The notes: generated by a model not told the origin, from the sequence alone. Counted from the first letter of the stretch, positions 20,415 through 33,822 are shown. The stretch: 64,000 nucleotides of DNA from Nocardioides mesophilus (GCF_014395785.1 NZ_CP060713.1:3996501-4060500), one strand, 5' to 3'. Numbers and translations are program-made.

Positions 20415-20415
<1 letters not shown>
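19273..20415 (+). CDS. carA: Carbamoyl-phosphate synthase small subunit (glutaminase)
   Basis: 380 residues. It releases ammonia from glutamine for the large subunit. The N-terminal domain shows [20 protein letters not shown]. The class I amidotransferase domain carries the nucleophile cysteine in [14 protein letters not shown] and the His/Glu pair in [12 protein letters not shown]. It overlaps the preceding gene (ATGA) and carB (TGATG). Confidence 0.97.
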
Positions 20416-23713
<3,298 letters not shown>

Positions 23714-23717
<4 letters not shown>

Positions 23718-24778
23718 CGCCGTACCGCCTGCTGTTCGACCGGGTGCTCGTGCACGTCGACGCCGAGCGCGCGCACCGGGTCGGCTTCGGGGCGCTGCGG
23801 GCGGCGACGCCGGTGCTGGCGCGGCGACGACCGGACCGGACCCGGCGGACCGGGTCGGTGCAGGCGATGGGCCTGACGCTGCCGGGTCCGCTGGGCCTGG
23901 CGGCCGGCTTCGACAAGAACGCCGAGGGGGTCGACGCCCTCGCCGCCCTCGGCTTCTCCTTCGTGGAGGTCGGCACGGTGACCGCGCAGCCGCAGCCGGG
24001 CAACCCGCGGCCGCGGCTGTTCCGGCTGCCCGCCGACCGTGCGGTGCTGAACCGGATGGGCTTCAACAACGACGGCGCGCAGGCGGTGGCCCGCCGGCTC
24101 GCCGCCCGGCAGCGCCGGCTGGACCGGCGCGGCGGCGACGGGCCGCAGGTGGTCGTCGGGGTGAACATCGGCAAGACCAAGGTGGTTCCCGAGGACGACG
24201 AGGCGGCGGTGCTGGCCGACTACGCCGCATCCACCCGGCTGCTGGCGCCGTACGCCGACTACCTGGTCGTCAACGTCAGCTCGCCGAACACCCCGGGGCT
24301 GCGTGACCTGCAGTCGACCGAGCGGCTGCGGCCGCTGCTGCAGGAGGTGCGCCGGCACGCCGACGAGGTGCGCAGCGACCGGGTGCCGCTGCTGGTGAAG
24401 ATCGCGCCGGACCTCTCCGACGACGACGTGCTCGCGGTGGCCGACCTCGCCCTCGAGCTGGGCCTCGACGGGATCGTCGCCACCAACACGACGATCTCCC
24501 GGGACGGCCTGCGCACGGACGCCGACGAGGTGGCGCGGCTCGGCGCCGGTGGGCTGTCGGGCGCCCCGCTGCGGGCCCGCGCGCTGGAGGTGCTGCGGCT
24601 GCTGCGCGGCCGGGTCGGTCCCGACCTGACGATCATCGGCGTGGGCGGGATCTCGACCGCGGCCGACGCCCGCGAGCGGCTCGAGGCCGGCGCCACGCTG
24701 CTGCAGGGCTACACCGCGTTCATCTACGAAGGCGCCGGCTGGCCGGCCCGGGTGCAGCGCGAGCTGGCGTCGGCGTGA
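23714..24778 (+). CDS. pyrD: Dihydroorotate dehydrogenase, quinone-dependent (class 2)
   Basis: 354 residues. It oxidises dihydroorotate to orotate and passes electrons to the quinone pool at the membrane. The N-terminal extension ([20 protein letters not shown]) is the amphipathic membrane-binding helix of class 2 enzymes. The catalytic serine lies in [14 protein letters not shown], and FMN-binding segments include [15 protein letters not shown] and [20 protein letters not shown]. This is the enzyme expected to serve pyrimidine synthesis. Two further dihydroorotate-dehydrogenase-system genes follow directly. Confidence 0.95.
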
Positions 24779-25614
24779 GCTCCACTGCGGGCCAGGTGCT
24801 CGGGGTCAAGCGGGTCGGCGGCTTCCACGTCGTCTCCCTCGTCGCCCCGGCCGTCGCGGAGGGCTTCCGTCCCGGCAACCTGGTCGCCGTGACGGTCGGT
24901 GGCCCGCTCACCGAGCGGCTGATGCGGCGCACCCTGCCGATCCACAACGCCCGCGCCGCCGGTGCCCACGGCGGCACCGTCGAGGTGGTGCTGCACCTGG
25001 CCGGCCGGCCGGCAGACCCGGGGCTCGACTGGCTGGTGCGCGCCCCCGCCGGCACCCCGCTCGACGTGCACGGCCCGCTCGGCCGCCCGTTCGCCCTGCC
25101 CAAGGAGCCGGTCACCTGCGTGCTGGTCGGCGAGGGCGCTGCCGGCGCGCCGCTGTTCCCGCTCGCCGAGCGGCTCAAGGAGCGCGGCTGCACGGTGCAC
25201 ATGCTGCTCGGCGGCGCCACCGACGGGCTGGTCTTCGGCGCGCTGGAGGCCCGTCGCTCCGCCCGCGGCCTGACGGTGACCACCGAGGACGGCTCGGTCG
25301 GCATCCACGGCACGGTGGCCGACGCGCTTCCGGAGCTGCTCGAGCGCACCGGCGCCGAGGTGGTCTACGCCTGCGCCGGACCCGCGACCCTGCACGCCGT
25401 CGCCGCGGCGGCCGAGCACCACGGCGCCTGGAGCCAGACCCTGCTGGAGGTGCCGATGCCCTGTGCGACCGGGCTCTGCCAGGCCTGCGTGGTCCCGGTG
25501 GTGGGGGAGGACGGGCTGACCCGGATGGTCCGGGCCTGCTCGGAGGGGCCGGTGTTCCGGGGGGACCGGGTGCGGTGGACCGACCTGGACGACGTACCGG
25601 AGGGGGCCCGGTGA
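24775..25614 (+). CDS. PyrK-like FAD/[2Fe-2S] electron-transfer protein
   Basis: 279 residues from a GTG overlapping the pyrD stop (GTGA). It resembles the PyrK subunit of class 1B dihydroorotate dehydrogenase: a FAD-binding barrel, an NAD-binding Rossmann domain ([16 protein letters not shown]) and a C-terminal iron-sulfur site. The site has C230, C235, C238 and C255 (CX4CX2CX16C, in [14 protein letters not shown]). PyrK normally links the flavin of PyrDB to NAD. Finding it in the same operon as a complete class 2 PyrD is unusual. Confidence 0.85.
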   Translation: MSSTAGQVLGVKRVGGFHVVSLVAPAVAEGFRPGNLVAVTVGGPLTERLMRRTLPIHNARAAGAHGGTVEVVLHLAGRPADPGLDWLVRAPAGTPLDVHGPLGRPFALPKEPVTCVLVGEGAAGAPLFPLAERLKERGCTVHMLLGGATDGLVFGALEARRSARGLTVTTEDGSVGIHGTVADALPELLERTGAEVVYACAGPATLHAVAAAAEHHGAWSQTLLEVPMPCATGLCQACVVPVVGEDGLTRMVRACSEGPVFRGDRVRWTDLDDVPEGAR

Positions 25615-26555
25615 GCGCCGCCGACCTCGGGGTCGACCTGCTCGGCACCCGGCTGGCCACCCCGCTGCTGACCGCCGCCGGCTGCGGCGGCACCGGACGC
25701 GAGCTGGAGCCGCACCTCGACCTCACGACCCTGGGAGCCTTCACCACCAGGTCGCTCACGCTGGACGCCTCGCCGGGCGCGCCGGCGCCCCGGCTGGTGG
25801 AGACCGCGTCCGGGGTGCTGTGGAACACCGGCGGCCAGAACCCCGGGCTGCAGGGCTTCCTGGCCAGCGAGCTGCCGTGGCTGGCGCAGCGCCAGGTGCG
25901 GGTCGTGGTGTCGCTGGCCGGCGGCACGCCGGGGGAGTACGCCGAGCTCGCCCGCCGGCTGGGCAACGCCCCGGGCGTCTGGGGCCTCGAGCTCAACCTG
26001 GCCACGGCCAACCGGGAGGACCACGGCCGCCGGTTCTGCGACGAGGCCTACCACGCCGGCAAGGCGGTGGCTGCGGTGCGCGAGGCCCTGCCACGGACGC
26101 TGCCGGTGCTGGCCAAGCTGGCCCCCGGCCCGGGGCTGGTGGACGTCGCCGGCGTGGTGGCCCGGGCCGGTGCCGACGCGGTGGTGCTCGTGCACGGAGC
26201 CCCCGGCCTGGCCTTCGACCCGACCACCTGGCGTCCGGCGCTGGGCACGGTGGCCGGGACGGTCTCCGGTCCGGCCGTGCTGGCCCAGGCGCTGCGGTGC
26301 GTGTGGCAGGTGCACGCGGCACTGCCCCAGCTGCCGGTCATCGGCGCCGGCGGCGTCCGCAGCGGCTTCGACGTCGTGCAGATGCTGCTCAGCGGCGCCC
26401 GCGCCGTCGAGCTCGGCACCGCGCTGCTGCGCGAGCCGGCGGCGCCGGTCCGGATCGCCGAGGAGCTGCGCGAGGAGCTCCTCCGCCACGGCACCACCGA
26501 TCTCGCCGGGCTGATCGGCGCCGGCCACACCACCTCACGAGGGGAGCCACGATGA
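25611..26555 (+). CDS. Divergent dihydroorotate dehydrogenase-like flavoprotein (class 1B type)
   Basis: 314 residues from a GTG overlapping the PyrK-like gene (GTGA). The barrel matches class 1B dihydroorotate dehydrogenases at GAFTTRSLTL, RLVETASGVLWNTGGQNPGL, LAKLAPGPG and GAGGVRSGFDVVQMLLSGARAVELGTA. The catalytic loop, usually NISCPN with an active cysteine, reads ELNLATANRED at residues 127-137 and has neither the cysteine nor a serine. It may act on another substrate, or be a regulatory or relic subunit of the PyrK-like protein. The coupled gene order argues that it is still expressed. Confidence 0.8.
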   Translation: MSAADLGVDLLGTRLATPLLTAAGCGGTGRELEPHLDLTTLGAFTTRSLTLDASPGAPAPRLVETASGVLWNTGGQNPGLQGFLASELPWLAQRQVRVVVSLAGGTPGEYAELARRLGNAPGVWGLELNLATANREDHGRRFCDEAYHAGKAVAAVREALPRTLPVLAKLAPGPGLVDVAGVVARAGADAVVLVHGAPGLAFDPTTWRPALGTVAGTVSGPAVLAQALRCVWQVHAALPQLPVIGAGGVRSGFDVVQMLLSGARAVELGTALLREPAAPVRIAEELREELLRHGTTDLAGLIGAGHTTSRGEPR

Positions 26556-27376
26556 CGTTCGGGACCAGGCTGGCGGAGGCCGTCGCGGGCCGGGGCCGGC
26601 TGTGCGTGGGCATCGACCCGCACCCGGCCCTGCTCGACGCATGGGGGCTGACCGACTCCGCGTTCGGACTGGAGAAGTTCGCGATGGCCGCGGTCGAGGC
26701 CTTCGCCGGCACGGTCGCGGTGGTGAAGCCGCAGTCGGCCTTCTTCGAGCGGCACGGGTCGGCCGGCATCGCGGTGCTGGAGCGCACCGTGACCGCGGCC
26801 CGCGAGCTCGGCACGCTGGTGCTGCTCGACGTCAAGCGCGGGGACATCGGCACCACGGCACAGGCCTACGCCGACGCCTACCTGCGGCCGTCGAGCCCGC
26901 TGGCGGTGGACGCGGTGACGGTCAGCCCGTACCTCGGGATGGGGTCGCTGGATCCGTTCCTCGACACCGCCCTGGCCCACGACGCCGGGGTCTTCGTGCT
27001 CGCGCTGACCTCGAACCCCGAGGGTCCGCAGTTCCAGCACGCCACCACCGCGGACGGCCGCACCGTCGCCGGGACCGTCCTGGACGCGGTCGCCACCCGC
27101 AACGCCGACGCCGAGGGGCTCGGCTCGATCGGCGCGGTGGTCGGCGCCACGATCGGCGAGACCCGGGAGAACCTGGACGTCGCAGGTCCGTTGCTGGTGC
27201 CGGGCATCGGGGCCCAGGGCGGAACCGTCGACGACGTACGCCGGATCTTCGGGCCGGCCGCCCGCAACGTGCTGCCCAGCATCTCCCGGGAGGTGCTCGG
27301 AGCCGGCCCCGAGAAGCGGGCGCTGCACGAGGCCGCGCAGCGCGCCGCCGAGGCGTTCGCCGTTCTGGACGGCTGA
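26552..27376 (+). CDS. pyrF: Orotidine 5'-phosphate decarboxylase, subfamily 2
   Basis: 274 residues; the ATG overlaps the previous stop (ATGA). It decarboxylates OMP to UMP, completing de novo UMP synthesis. The catalytic Lys/Asp cluster lies in LLDVKRGDIGTTAQAY, with the phosphate-binding LVPGIGAQGGT near the C-terminus. The length matches the longer actinobacterial subfamily 2. No orotate phosphoribosyltransferase (pyrE) is in the window, as is usual for this operon in actinobacteria. Confidence 0.96.
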   Translation: MTFGTRLAEAVAGRGRLCVGIDPHPALLDAWGLTDSAFGLEKFAMAAVEAFAGTVAVVKPQSAFFERHGSAGIAVLERTVTAARELGTLVLLDVKRGDIGTTAQAYADAYLRPSSPLAVDAVTVSPYLGMGSLDPFLDTALAHDAGVFVLALTSNPEGPQFQHATTADGRTVAGTVLDAVATRNADAEGLGSIGAVVGATIGETRENLDVAGPLLVPGIGAQGGTVDDVRRIFGPAARNVLPSISREVLGAGPEKRALHEAAQRAAEAFAVLDG

Positions 27377-27382
27377 TAGAAC
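27377..27382 (+). promoter_or_regulatory. Possible -10 element of a leaderless transcript
   Basis: TAGAAC ends 6 bases before the ATG of the M3 peptidase gene, which has no ribosome binding site. The last base deviates from TANNNT, so support is weak. Confidence 0.25.
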
Positions 27383-27388
27383 ACTGGC

Positions 27389-29449
27389 ATGGCTCTCGAC
27401 CACGACAACCCGTTCGCCACCCCGAGCACCCTGCCGTTCGCCCTACCGCCGTTCGACCGGATCCGCGCCGAGCACTTCCGACCGGCCTTCGACGCCGGCG
27501 TGGCCGAGCAGCGCGCCGAGATCGAGGCGATCGTCGGGCAGGACGAGGCCGCGACCTTCGCGAACACCGTCGAGCCGCTCGAGCGGTCCGGGGCGCTGCT
27601 GGACCGGACGATGCGGGTCTTCCACGAGCTCGCCAACTCGATGGCGACCCCGGCGATGCAGGAGCTCGAGGCCGTCCTGGTGCCGGAGTGGTCCGCCCAC
27701 CGCGACGCGCTCCTGCTCGACCAGCGGCTGTTCGCCCGGGTCGACGCGGTTCGCGCGCAGGCCGACGGGCTGACCGAGGAGCAGCGGCGCGTCGTCGAGC
27801 GTCACCACACCGACTTCGTCCGGGCCGGCGCCGCGCTGCCGGCCGGGCAGCAGGAGCGGCTCAGGCAGCTCAACGACGAGATCAGCAGGGCCACCACGAC
27901 CTTCGGGTCCACGTTGCTCGCCGCCACCAACGCCAGCGCGCTGCACGTCACCGACCGCGACGAGCTCGACGGGCTCTCCGAGGGAGCCGTCCAGTCCGCC
28001 GCCCTGGCCGCCAAGGAGCGCGGCCTCGACGGCTACGTGCTCACGCTGTCCTCACCGACCATCCAGCCGCTGATCTCCTCGCTGCGCGACCGTGACCTGC
28101 GCCGGCGGCTGCACGAGGCGTCGACCACCCGCGGCATGCGGGGCGGGGAGCACGACACCCGGGCACTGGTCGCGCGGATCGCCGCGCTCCGCGCCGAGCG
28201 GGCCGGGTTGCTCGGCTACCCCGACCACGCGGCGTACGTCGTCGCCGACCAGACCGCCGGCAGCACCGACGCGGTGGTCTCCATGCTGGACGCGATGGCG
28301 GCCCCGGCGATGGCCAACCTGGAGCGGGAGCGGGTCGCCATCGAGGCCGCGCTGCACGCCGACGGGGTCGAGGGGCCGGTGCAGCCCTGGGACTGGGCGT
28401 ACTACGCCGCGAAGGTGAAGGCCGCGGAGTACGACGTCGACACCGACGAGCTGAGGCCCTACTTCTCCCTCGACCGGGTGCTGCGCGACGGGGTCTTCCT
28501 CGCGGCGCAACGGCTCTACGGGCTCACCTTCGCCGAGCGCGACGACCTGCCGGGCTACGCGCCGGACGTGCGCACCTACGAGGTCCGCGACGGCGAGGGG
28601 CCCGACGTGCCGGTGCTCGGGCTGTTCGTCTGCGACTGGTTCGCGCGGCCGACCAAGCGCGGCGGGGCCTGGATGGACGAGTTCGTCACGCAGTCGCGGC
28701 TGCTGGCGCAGCACCCGGTCGTCGTGGTCTGCCTCAACGTGCCGAAGCCGGCGCCGGGCCAGCCGGCGCTGATGACCGTCGACGAGGTGCGCACCGCCTT
28801 CCACGAGTTCGGGCACGCGCTGCACGGGCTGTTCTCCGACGTCACCTACCCGCGGCTGGCCGGCACCGGGGTGCCGCGGGACTTCGTGGAGTTCCCCTCG
28901 CAGGTCAACGAGATGTGGGCCTGGGACCCGGAGGTGCTGGCCGGCTACGCCCGGCACCACGCCACCGGTGAGCCGCTCCCGCAGGAGGTCGCCGACCGGT
29001 TGATCGCCTCCGGCGCGGCGGGGATGGGCTTCGACACCGTCTCGATGCTCGGCGCGGCGCTGCTCGACCACGAGTGGCACCGGCTGGCCCCGGGCGCCGA
29101 CCCGGTGCCCGCAGAGGACGTGGAGGCCTTCGAGCGGGCGGCGCTCGAGCGGCACGGGGTGGCCTCGGACCTGGTCCCGCCGCGCTACCGCACCGGCTAC
29201 TTCGCGCACGCGTTCACCAACGGCTACGACGCCGGCTACTACTCCTACCTGTGGAGCGAGGTCCTCGACGCGGACATGGTCGGCTGGTTCGAGGAGAACG
29301 GCGGCCTGCGGCGGGCGAACGGCGACCGGTTCCGGGCCGACCTGCTCTCGCGGGGCGGCTCGGTCGACCCGATCGCCGCCTTCGCCTCGATCCGCGGTCG
29401 CCGGCCGAGCACCGAGCCGCTGCTGCGCCGCCGCGGCCTGCTCGGGTGA
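27389..29449 (+). CDS. M3-family metallopeptidase (peptidyl-dipeptidase / oligopeptidase A type)
   Basis: 686 residues, close to the length of Dcp and OpdA. The zinc-binding HEFGH motif is at about residues 471-475 in the context RTAFHEFGHALHGLFSD, and the third ligand region follows (VPRDFVEFPSQVNEMWAW). No signal peptide is seen, so it is a cytoplasmic enzyme that trims short peptides. It starts 12 bases after pyrF but lacks a Shine-Dalgarno sequence, and may use its own promoter. Its stop overlaps the next gene's GTG. Confidence 0.92.
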   Translation: MALDHDNPFATPSTLPFALPPFDRIRAEHFRPAFDAGVAEQRAEIEAIVGQDEAATFANTVEPLERSGALLDRTMRVFHELANSMATPAMQELEAVLVPEWSAHRDALLLDQRLFARVDAVRAQADGLTEEQRRVVERHHTDFVRAGAALPAGQQERLRQLNDEISRATTTFGSTLLAATNASALHVTDRDELDGLSEGAVQSAALAAKERGLDGYVLTLSSPTIQPLISSLRDRDLRRRLHEASTTRGMRGGEHDTRALVARIAALRAERAGLLGYPDHAAYVVADQTAGSTDAVVSMLDAMAAPAMANLERERVAIEAALHADGVEGPVQPWDWAYYAAKVKAAEYDVDTDELRPYFSLDRVLRDGVFLAAQRLYGLTFAERDDLPGYAPDVRTYEVRDGEGPDVPVLGLFVCDWFARPTKRGGAWMDEFVTQSRLLAQHPVVVVCLNVPKPAPGQPALMTVDEVRTAFHEFGHALHGLFSDVTYPRLAGTGVPRDFVEFPSQVNEMWAWDPEVLAGYARHHATGEPLPQEVADRLIASGAAGMGFDTVSMLGAALLDHEWHRLAPGADPVPAEDVEAFERAALERHGVASDLVPPRYRTGYFAHAFTNGYDAGYYSYLWSEVLDADMVGWFEENGGLRRANGDRFRADLLSRGGSVDPIAAFASIRGRRPSTEPLLRRRGLLG

Positions 29450-29919
29450 GGCGTCGCCCCGCAGCGGCGGCGGCCGCCGTGCTCCTGGCGGCGGCGTTGG
29501 GCGGCTGCGGCGCCGACGCCACCGAGTCCTACTGCGACACGGTCGGCGCGCAGGCCGACGAGCTGCAGCGACTCTCCGGCGAGGCGGGGGACCCGGGCAC
29601 CGACCTGGTGGGCGACACCCTGGACGTCTTCGAGACGCTGCGCTCGGCGGCGCCGCGCGACCTGACCGACGAGTGGGACACCGTGGTGCTCGCCTGGCGC
29701 GACCTGGCCGGCGCCCTCGACGAGGCCGGCATCGACGTGACGCAGTACGACGCGTCGGGGCCCCGACCGGCGGGCACCTCCCGACGCGAGGTCGACGCCG
29801 TCCGGGCCACGGCCGAGGCCCTGCGCTCGCCGCGGGTACGTGCGGCGGTCGACGGCATCGAGCAGCACGCCCGAGACGTCTGCAAGCTGGACTTGTCCGG
29901 CTCCGGGCTCGGCTTCTAG
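29446..29919 (+). CDS. Putative lipoprotein
   Basis: 157 residues from a GTG overlapping the M3 peptidase stop (GTGA). The start is basic (RRR), followed by an Ala/Leu-rich core and a lipobox LGGC with the cysteine at residue 21, so it is predicted to be exported and lipid-anchored. Two further cysteines (in ESYCDTVG and RDVCKLDL) could form a disulfide. The mature part is helical and acidic. Function is not recognised; similar small lipoproteins with ESYC near the lipobox are common in this group. Confidence 0.72.
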   Translation: MRRRPAAAAAAVLLAAALGGCGADATESYCDTVGAQADELQRLSGEAGDPGTDLVGDTLDVFETLRSAAPRDLTDEWDTVVLAWRDLAGALDEAGIDVTQYDASGPRPAGTSRREVDAVRATAEALRSPRVRAAVDGIEQHARDVCKLDLSGSGLGF

Positions 29920-29957
29920 GCCCGGCGCGGGCGGGAGAGGTCGGTGCTCACCCCGCG

Positions 29958-29987
29958 TTGCAGCGCTCCACCACCGGTGACTAGATT
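29958..29987 (+). promoter_or_regulatory. Sigma-70-type promoter for mihF
   Basis: TTGCAG (29958-29963) and TAGATT (29982-29987) are separated by 18 bases, and lie about 65 bases before the mihF start. This is the best canonical promoter seen in the window and starts the mihF-gmk-rpoZ unit. Confidence 0.55.
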
Positions 29988-30051
29988 GCGACCTGCGGTC
30001 CAGCCGCCCCAGCCGTTCCCCCGTCCGAACGAGTCGATCGAGGTCTGCACC

Positions 30052-30372
30052 GTGGCATTGCCGGAACTCACCCCGGAACAGCGCCAGGCGAATCTGGAGA
30101 AGGCGGCCGCGTCGCGCCGTGAGCGCGCCGAGGTGAAGAACCGCCTCAAGCACTCCGGGGCCTCGATCGTCGACGTGCTGCGCCAGGGCCAGGAGAACGA
30201 GGTCATCGGCAAGATGCGGGTCGTCGACCTGCTGCAGTCGCTGCCCGGCCTCGGCAAGGTCCGCGCCCGGCAGACCATGGAGCGGCTCAGCATCTCCGAG
30301 AGCCGCCGGGTCCGGGGGCTGGGCGCCAACCAGATCGCCGCGCTCGAGCGCGAGTTCGGCACGCGTGAGTGA
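30052..30372 (+). CDS. mihF: Actinobacterial integration host factor
   Basis: 106 residues from the GTG at 30052, where the conserved start [22 protein letters not shown] begins. The frame is open 36 codons further upstream but without family similarity. This nucleoid-associated protein binds DNA through a helical lysine/arginine-rich fold with a helix-two-turn-helix region. Visible landmarks are [19 protein letters not shown] and [19 protein letters not shown]. The family is essential in mycobacteria. It overlaps gmk by 8 bases, an arrangement conserved in actinobacteria. Confidence 0.94.
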   Translation: MALPELTPEQRQANLEKAAASRRERAEVKNRLKHSGASIVDVLRQGQENEVIGKMRVVDLLQSLPGLGKVRARQTMERLSISESRRVRGLGANQIAALEREFGTRE

Positions 30373-30955
30373 CCCACGTCCCGCGCGCAGTCGGCTGACG
30401 GTGCTCGCCGGTCCGACCGCGGTCGGCAAGGGCACGGTCGCCGCAGCGGTGCGTGCCGACCACCCGGACGTGTGGATCTCGGTGTCGGTGACCACCCGGC
30501 CGCCGCGTGCCGGCGAGATCCACGGTCGGCACTACTACTTCGTCTCCGAGCAGGAGTTCGACCGGCTGGTCGCCGAGAACGAGCTGCTCGAGTGGGCGGT
30601 GGTGCACAAGGCGTTCCGCTACGGCACGCCCCGGCGGCCCGTGGAGCAGGCGCTCGCGGAGGGCCGTCCGGCGCTGCTGGAGATCGACCTCCAGGGTGCG
30701 CGGCAGGTGCGCCGGACGATGCCGGACGCGCTCTTCGTCTTCCTGAAGCCGCCGTCGTGGGAGGAGCTGGTGCGCCGGCTGGTCGGCCGCGGCACCGAGT
30801 CCGAGGAGGAGCGGGGACGCCGCCTGGAGACCGCGCAGGACGAGCTGGCCGCCGAGGCGGAGTTCGACGTGACGGTGGTGAACACCGAAGTTCACGCTGC
30901 CTGCGAGGAGTTGGTAGCCTTGATGGAGAACCAACCCCCACGAACTGAGGTCTGA
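30365..30955 (+). CDS. gmk: Guanylate kinase
   Basis: 196 residues from a GTG. It phosphorylates GMP to GDP. The P-loop GPTAVGKGT is at residues 16-24, followed by the GMP-binding segment [23 protein letters not shown] and the lid region [14 protein letters not shown]. The glycine-rich loop reads AVGKG rather than the usual GVGKG, a conservative change. rpoZ follows after 5 bases. Confidence 0.95.
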   Translation: MSDPRPARSRLTVLAGPTAVGKGTVAAAVRADHPDVWISVSVTTRPPRAGEIHGRHYYFVSEQEFDRLVAENELLEWAVVHKAFRYGTPRRPVEQALAEGRPALLEIDLQGARQVRRTMPDALFVFLKPPSWEELVRRLVGRGTESEEERGRRLETAQDELAAEAEFDVTVVNTEVHAACEELVALMENQPPRTEV

Positions 30956-30960
30956 AGAGC

Positions 30961-31254
30961 GTGTCTGGAACCGCACCTGTTGCCGAAGGCATCACGAACC
31001 CGTCCATCGACGAGCTCCTGACCAAGACCGACTCGAAGTACAAGCTGGTGCTCTACAGCGCCAAGCGCGCCCGCCAGATCAACGCCTACTACTCCCAGCT
31101 CGGCGAGGGCCTGCTGGAGTACGTCGGTCCGCTGGTGGACACCCACGTCCAGGAGAAGCCCCTCTCGATCGCGCTCCGCGAGATCAACGAGGATCTCCTG
31201 ACCTGCGAGGACATCGACCCCGACGCCGCTGCCGAGCCGGCGACGCCGGCCTGA
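30961..31254 (+). CDS. rpoZ: RNA polymerase omega subunit
   Basis: 97 residues from a GTG, with GAAGAG just upstream. Omega helps fold and assemble the beta-prime subunit. The conserved [18 protein letters not shown] and the segment with [12 protein letters not shown] are visible, as is the actinobacterial extension [20 protein letters not shown]. Gene order gmk-rpoZ-coaBC is widely conserved. Confidence 0.95.
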   Translation: MSGTAPVAEGITNPSIDELLTKTDSKYKLVLYSAKRARQINAYYSQLGEGLLEYVGPLVDTHVQEKPLSIALREINEDLLTCEDIDPDAAAEPATPA

Positions 31255-31271
31255 GCGCCACCCGCCTGCCG

Positions 31272-32522
31272 ATGAGCCAGGGGACCGCTGCGAGCCGGGT
31301 GGTCCTCGGCGTCAGCGGCGGGATCGCCGCCTACAAGGCCTGTGAGCTGCTGCGGCGGTTCACCGAGTCCGGGCACGACGTCACGGTCGTGCCCACGGCG
31401 GCCGCCCTGGAGTTCGTCGGCGCGCCCACCTGGTCGGCGCTGTCGGGCAAGCCGGTCTCGGCGAGCGCCTGGGAGTCGGTTCACGAGGTGCCGCACGTCC
31501 GGATCGGCCAGAGCGCCGACCTGGTCGTCGTGGCGCCGGCGACCGCCGACCTGCTGGCCCGCGCGGCCCACGGGCTCGCCGACGACCTGCTGACCAACAC
31601 CCTCCTGACCGCCCGCTGCCCGGTGGTGTTCGCGCCCGCGATGCACACCGAGATGTGGGAGCACCCGGCCACCCAGGAGAACGTCGCCACCCTGCGCCGC
31701 CGCGGCGCCGTCGTCATCGAGCCGGCCGAGGGCCGACTCACCGGCGCCGACACCGGCAAGGGCCGGCTGCCGGACCCGTTGGAGATCTTCGAGGTGGCCC
31801 GCGAGGTGCTCGCCCGCAGCGCCGTCCACGGGCGCCGTGGCGAGCCGACCGACCTGGCCGGCCGCCACGTGGTCGTCTCCGCGGGAGGCACCCGGGAGTA
31901 CCTCGACCCGGTGCGCTTCCTCGGCAACCGCTCCTCGGGCCTGCAGGGCTACGCCCTGGCCCGCGCCGCTGTCGCCCGCGGCGCCGAGGTCACGCTGGTG
32001 GCCGCCAACGTGTCGCTGCCCGACCCGGCCGGCGTGAAGGTGGTCCGGGTGGAGACCACCGCCGAGCTGCGCGACGCCGTCGTCGGCGCGGCTGCCGGCG
32101 CCGACGCGGTGGTGATGGCCGCGGCCCCGGCCGACTACCGCCCGTTGGAGACCAGCACGTCGAAGATGAAGAAGGCCGAGGACGGCTCCGCGCCCGTCGT
32201 GCGGCTGCGGCAGAACCCCGACATCCTCGCCGAGCTCTCCCGTGAGCGGCCACGGCCGGGCTGCGTGATCGTCGGCTTCGCCGCCGAGACCGGTGACGCG
32301 GAGGGCACGGTGCTCGAGCACGCCCGCGCCAAGCTGGCCCGGAAGGGCTGCGACCTGCTGGTGGTCAACGACGTCAGCGGCGGGAAGGTGTTCGGCGAGG
32401 CCGACAACGAGGCCGTCGTGCTCGACCGCGAGGGCGGCGCCCACGACGTGCCGAGGGGCTCGAAGTCGGCGCTGGCCCACGTGATCTGGGACCGGGTCGC
32501 CGCCCGGTTCGAGACCGGCTGA
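31272..32522 (+). CDS. coaBC: Bifunctional phosphopantothenoylcysteine decarboxylase / synthetase
   Basis: 416 residues, two domains for coenzyme A synthesis. The N-terminal CoaC flavoprotein (about 1-180) has GVSGGIAAYKACELL, the catalytic histidine in HEVPHVRIGQSADL, and PAMHTEMWEHPAT (the actinobacterial form of the PAMNxxMW clamp). The C-terminal CoaB domain (about 190-416) has the ligase landmarks SAGGTREYLDPVRFLGNRSSG and AAAPADYRP, and VNDVSGGKVFGEADNE. The ribosome binding site is weak. Confidence 0.95.
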   Translation: MSQGTAASRVVLGVSGGIAAYKACELLRRFTESGHDVTVVPTAAALEFVGAPTWSALSGKPVSASAWESVHEVPHVRIGQSADLVVVAPATADLLARAAHGLADDLLTNTLLTARCPVVFAPAMHTEMWEHPATQENVATLRRRGAVVIEPAEGRLTGADTGKGRLPDPLEIFEVAREVLARSAVHGRRGEPTDLAGRHVVVSAGGTREYLDPVRFLGNRSSGLQGYALARAAVARGAEVTLVAANVSLPDPAGVKVVRVETTAELRDAVVGAAAGADAVVMAAAPADYRPLETSTSKMKKAEDGSAPVVRLRQNPDILAELSRERPRPGCVIVGFAAETGDAEGTVLEHARAKLARKGCDLLVVNDVSGGKVFGEADNEAVVLDREGGAHDVPRGSKSALAHVIWDRVAARFETG

Positions 32523-32542
32523 GCCCCGCCTCCGGCAGGGGT

Positions 32543-32548
32543 TATCGT
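32543..32548 (+). promoter_or_regulatory. Possible -10 element for metK
   Basis: TATCGT fits TANNNT and lies in the 76-base gap between coaBC and metK, 50 bases before the start codon. No good -35 was seen. Confidence 0.25.
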
Positions 32549-32598
32549 TTCTCTCAGGCCGACCCGGCCTCCCGACCGACCGACAGGGGTAGCAGCAC

Positions 32599-33789
32599 GT
32601 GGCAGGACGACTTTTCACCTCCGAGTCCGTGACCGAGGGTCACCCGGACAAGATCGCCGACCAGATCAGCGACTCCGTCCTGGACGAGCTGCTCCGGCAG
32701 GACCCGACCAGCCGGGTCGCGGTCGAGACGCTGCTGACCACGGGGCTCGTGGTGGTGGCCGGCGAGGTGACCACGAAGGCCTACGCGGACATCAAGCAGA
32801 TCGTGCGTGACCGGATCCTCGAGATCGGCTACGACTCCTCGCTCAAGGGCTTCGACGGGCACTCGTGCGGCGTGATGGTCGCCATCGGCGGCCAGTCCGG
32901 CGACATCGCGCAGGGCGTCGACGCGGGCCACGAGCACCGCAGCGAGTCCTCCGCGGACCCGCTGGACCGGCAGGGCGCCGGCGACCAGGGGCTCATGTTC
33001 GGCTACGCCTGCGACGACACGCCCGAGCTGATGCCGCTGCCGATCACGATCGCGCACCGGCTGGCCGAGCGCCTCGCCGAAGTCCGCCGCGACGGGACCA
33101 TGCCCTACCTCCGCCCGGACGGCAAGACCCAGGTGACCATCGAGTACGACGACGAGGACCGGCCGGTCCGGGTGGACACCGTCGTGGTCTCCACCCAGCA
33201 CGCGGCGGACATCGACCTCGACACGATGCTCACCCCCGACGTACGCCGGCACGTGGTGGACCACGTCCTGGCGCAGTTCGACCTCTCCTCGGAGGACTAC
33301 CGGCTGCTGGTGAACCCGACCGGTCGCTTCGAGGTCGGTGGCCCGATGGGCGACGCCGGCCTCACCGGTCGCAAGATCATCATCGACACCTACGGCGGCA
33401 TGGCCCGCCACGGTGGCGGCGCCTTCTCCGGCAAGGACCCGTCGAAGGTGGACCGCTCGGCGGCCTACGCCATGCGTTGGGTGGCCAAGAACGTCGTCGC
33501 GGCCGGGCTGGCCCGCCGCTGCGAGGTGCAGGTCGCCTACGCCATCGGCAAGGCGCAGCCGGTCGGTTTCTACGTCGACTGCTTCGGCACCGAGACCGTC
33601 CCGGTGGCCAACATCCAGAAGGCCGTGCTGGAGGTCTTCGACCTGCGGCCGGCGGCGATCATCCGCGACCTGGACCTGCTCCGGCCGATCTACGCCGAGA
33701 CGGCCGCCTACGGCCACTTCGGCCGGCCCGGGTTCACCTGGGAGAACACCGACCGCGTCGACGCGCTCAAGGCAGCCGCCGGCGTCTGA
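32599..33789 (+). CDS. metK: S-adenosylmethionine synthetase
   Basis: 396 residues from a GTG. It makes S-adenosylmethionine from methionine and ATP. The ATP-binding [13 protein letters not shown] is at the N-terminus, [22 protein letters not shown] in the middle, and the P-loop-like [16 protein letters not shown] toward the C-terminus. No SAM riboswitch was recognised in the short leader. A strong terminator follows 33 bases after the stop. Confidence 0.97.
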   Translation: MAGRLFTSESVTEGHPDKIADQISDSVLDELLRQDPTSRVAVETLLTTGLVVVAGEVTTKAYADIKQIVRDRILEIGYDSSLKGFDGHSCGVMVAIGGQSGDIAQGVDAGHEHRSESSADPLDRQGAGDQGLMFGYACDDTPELMPLPITIAHRLAERLAEVRRDGTMPYLRPDGKTQVTIEYDDEDRPVRVDTVVVSTQHAADIDLDTMLTPDVRRHVVDHVLAQFDLSSEDYRLLVNPTGRFEVGGPMGDAGLTGRKIIIDTYGGMARHGGGAFSGKDPSKVDRSAAYAMRWVAKNVVAAGLARRCEVQVAYAIGKAQPVGFYVDCFGTETVPVANIQKAVLEVFDLRPAAIIRDLDLLRPIYAETAAYGHFGRPGFTWENTDRVDALKAAAGV

Positions 33790-33822
33790 CCGCTGCGCAG
33801 GGCACCGACGCAGGCACGGCGT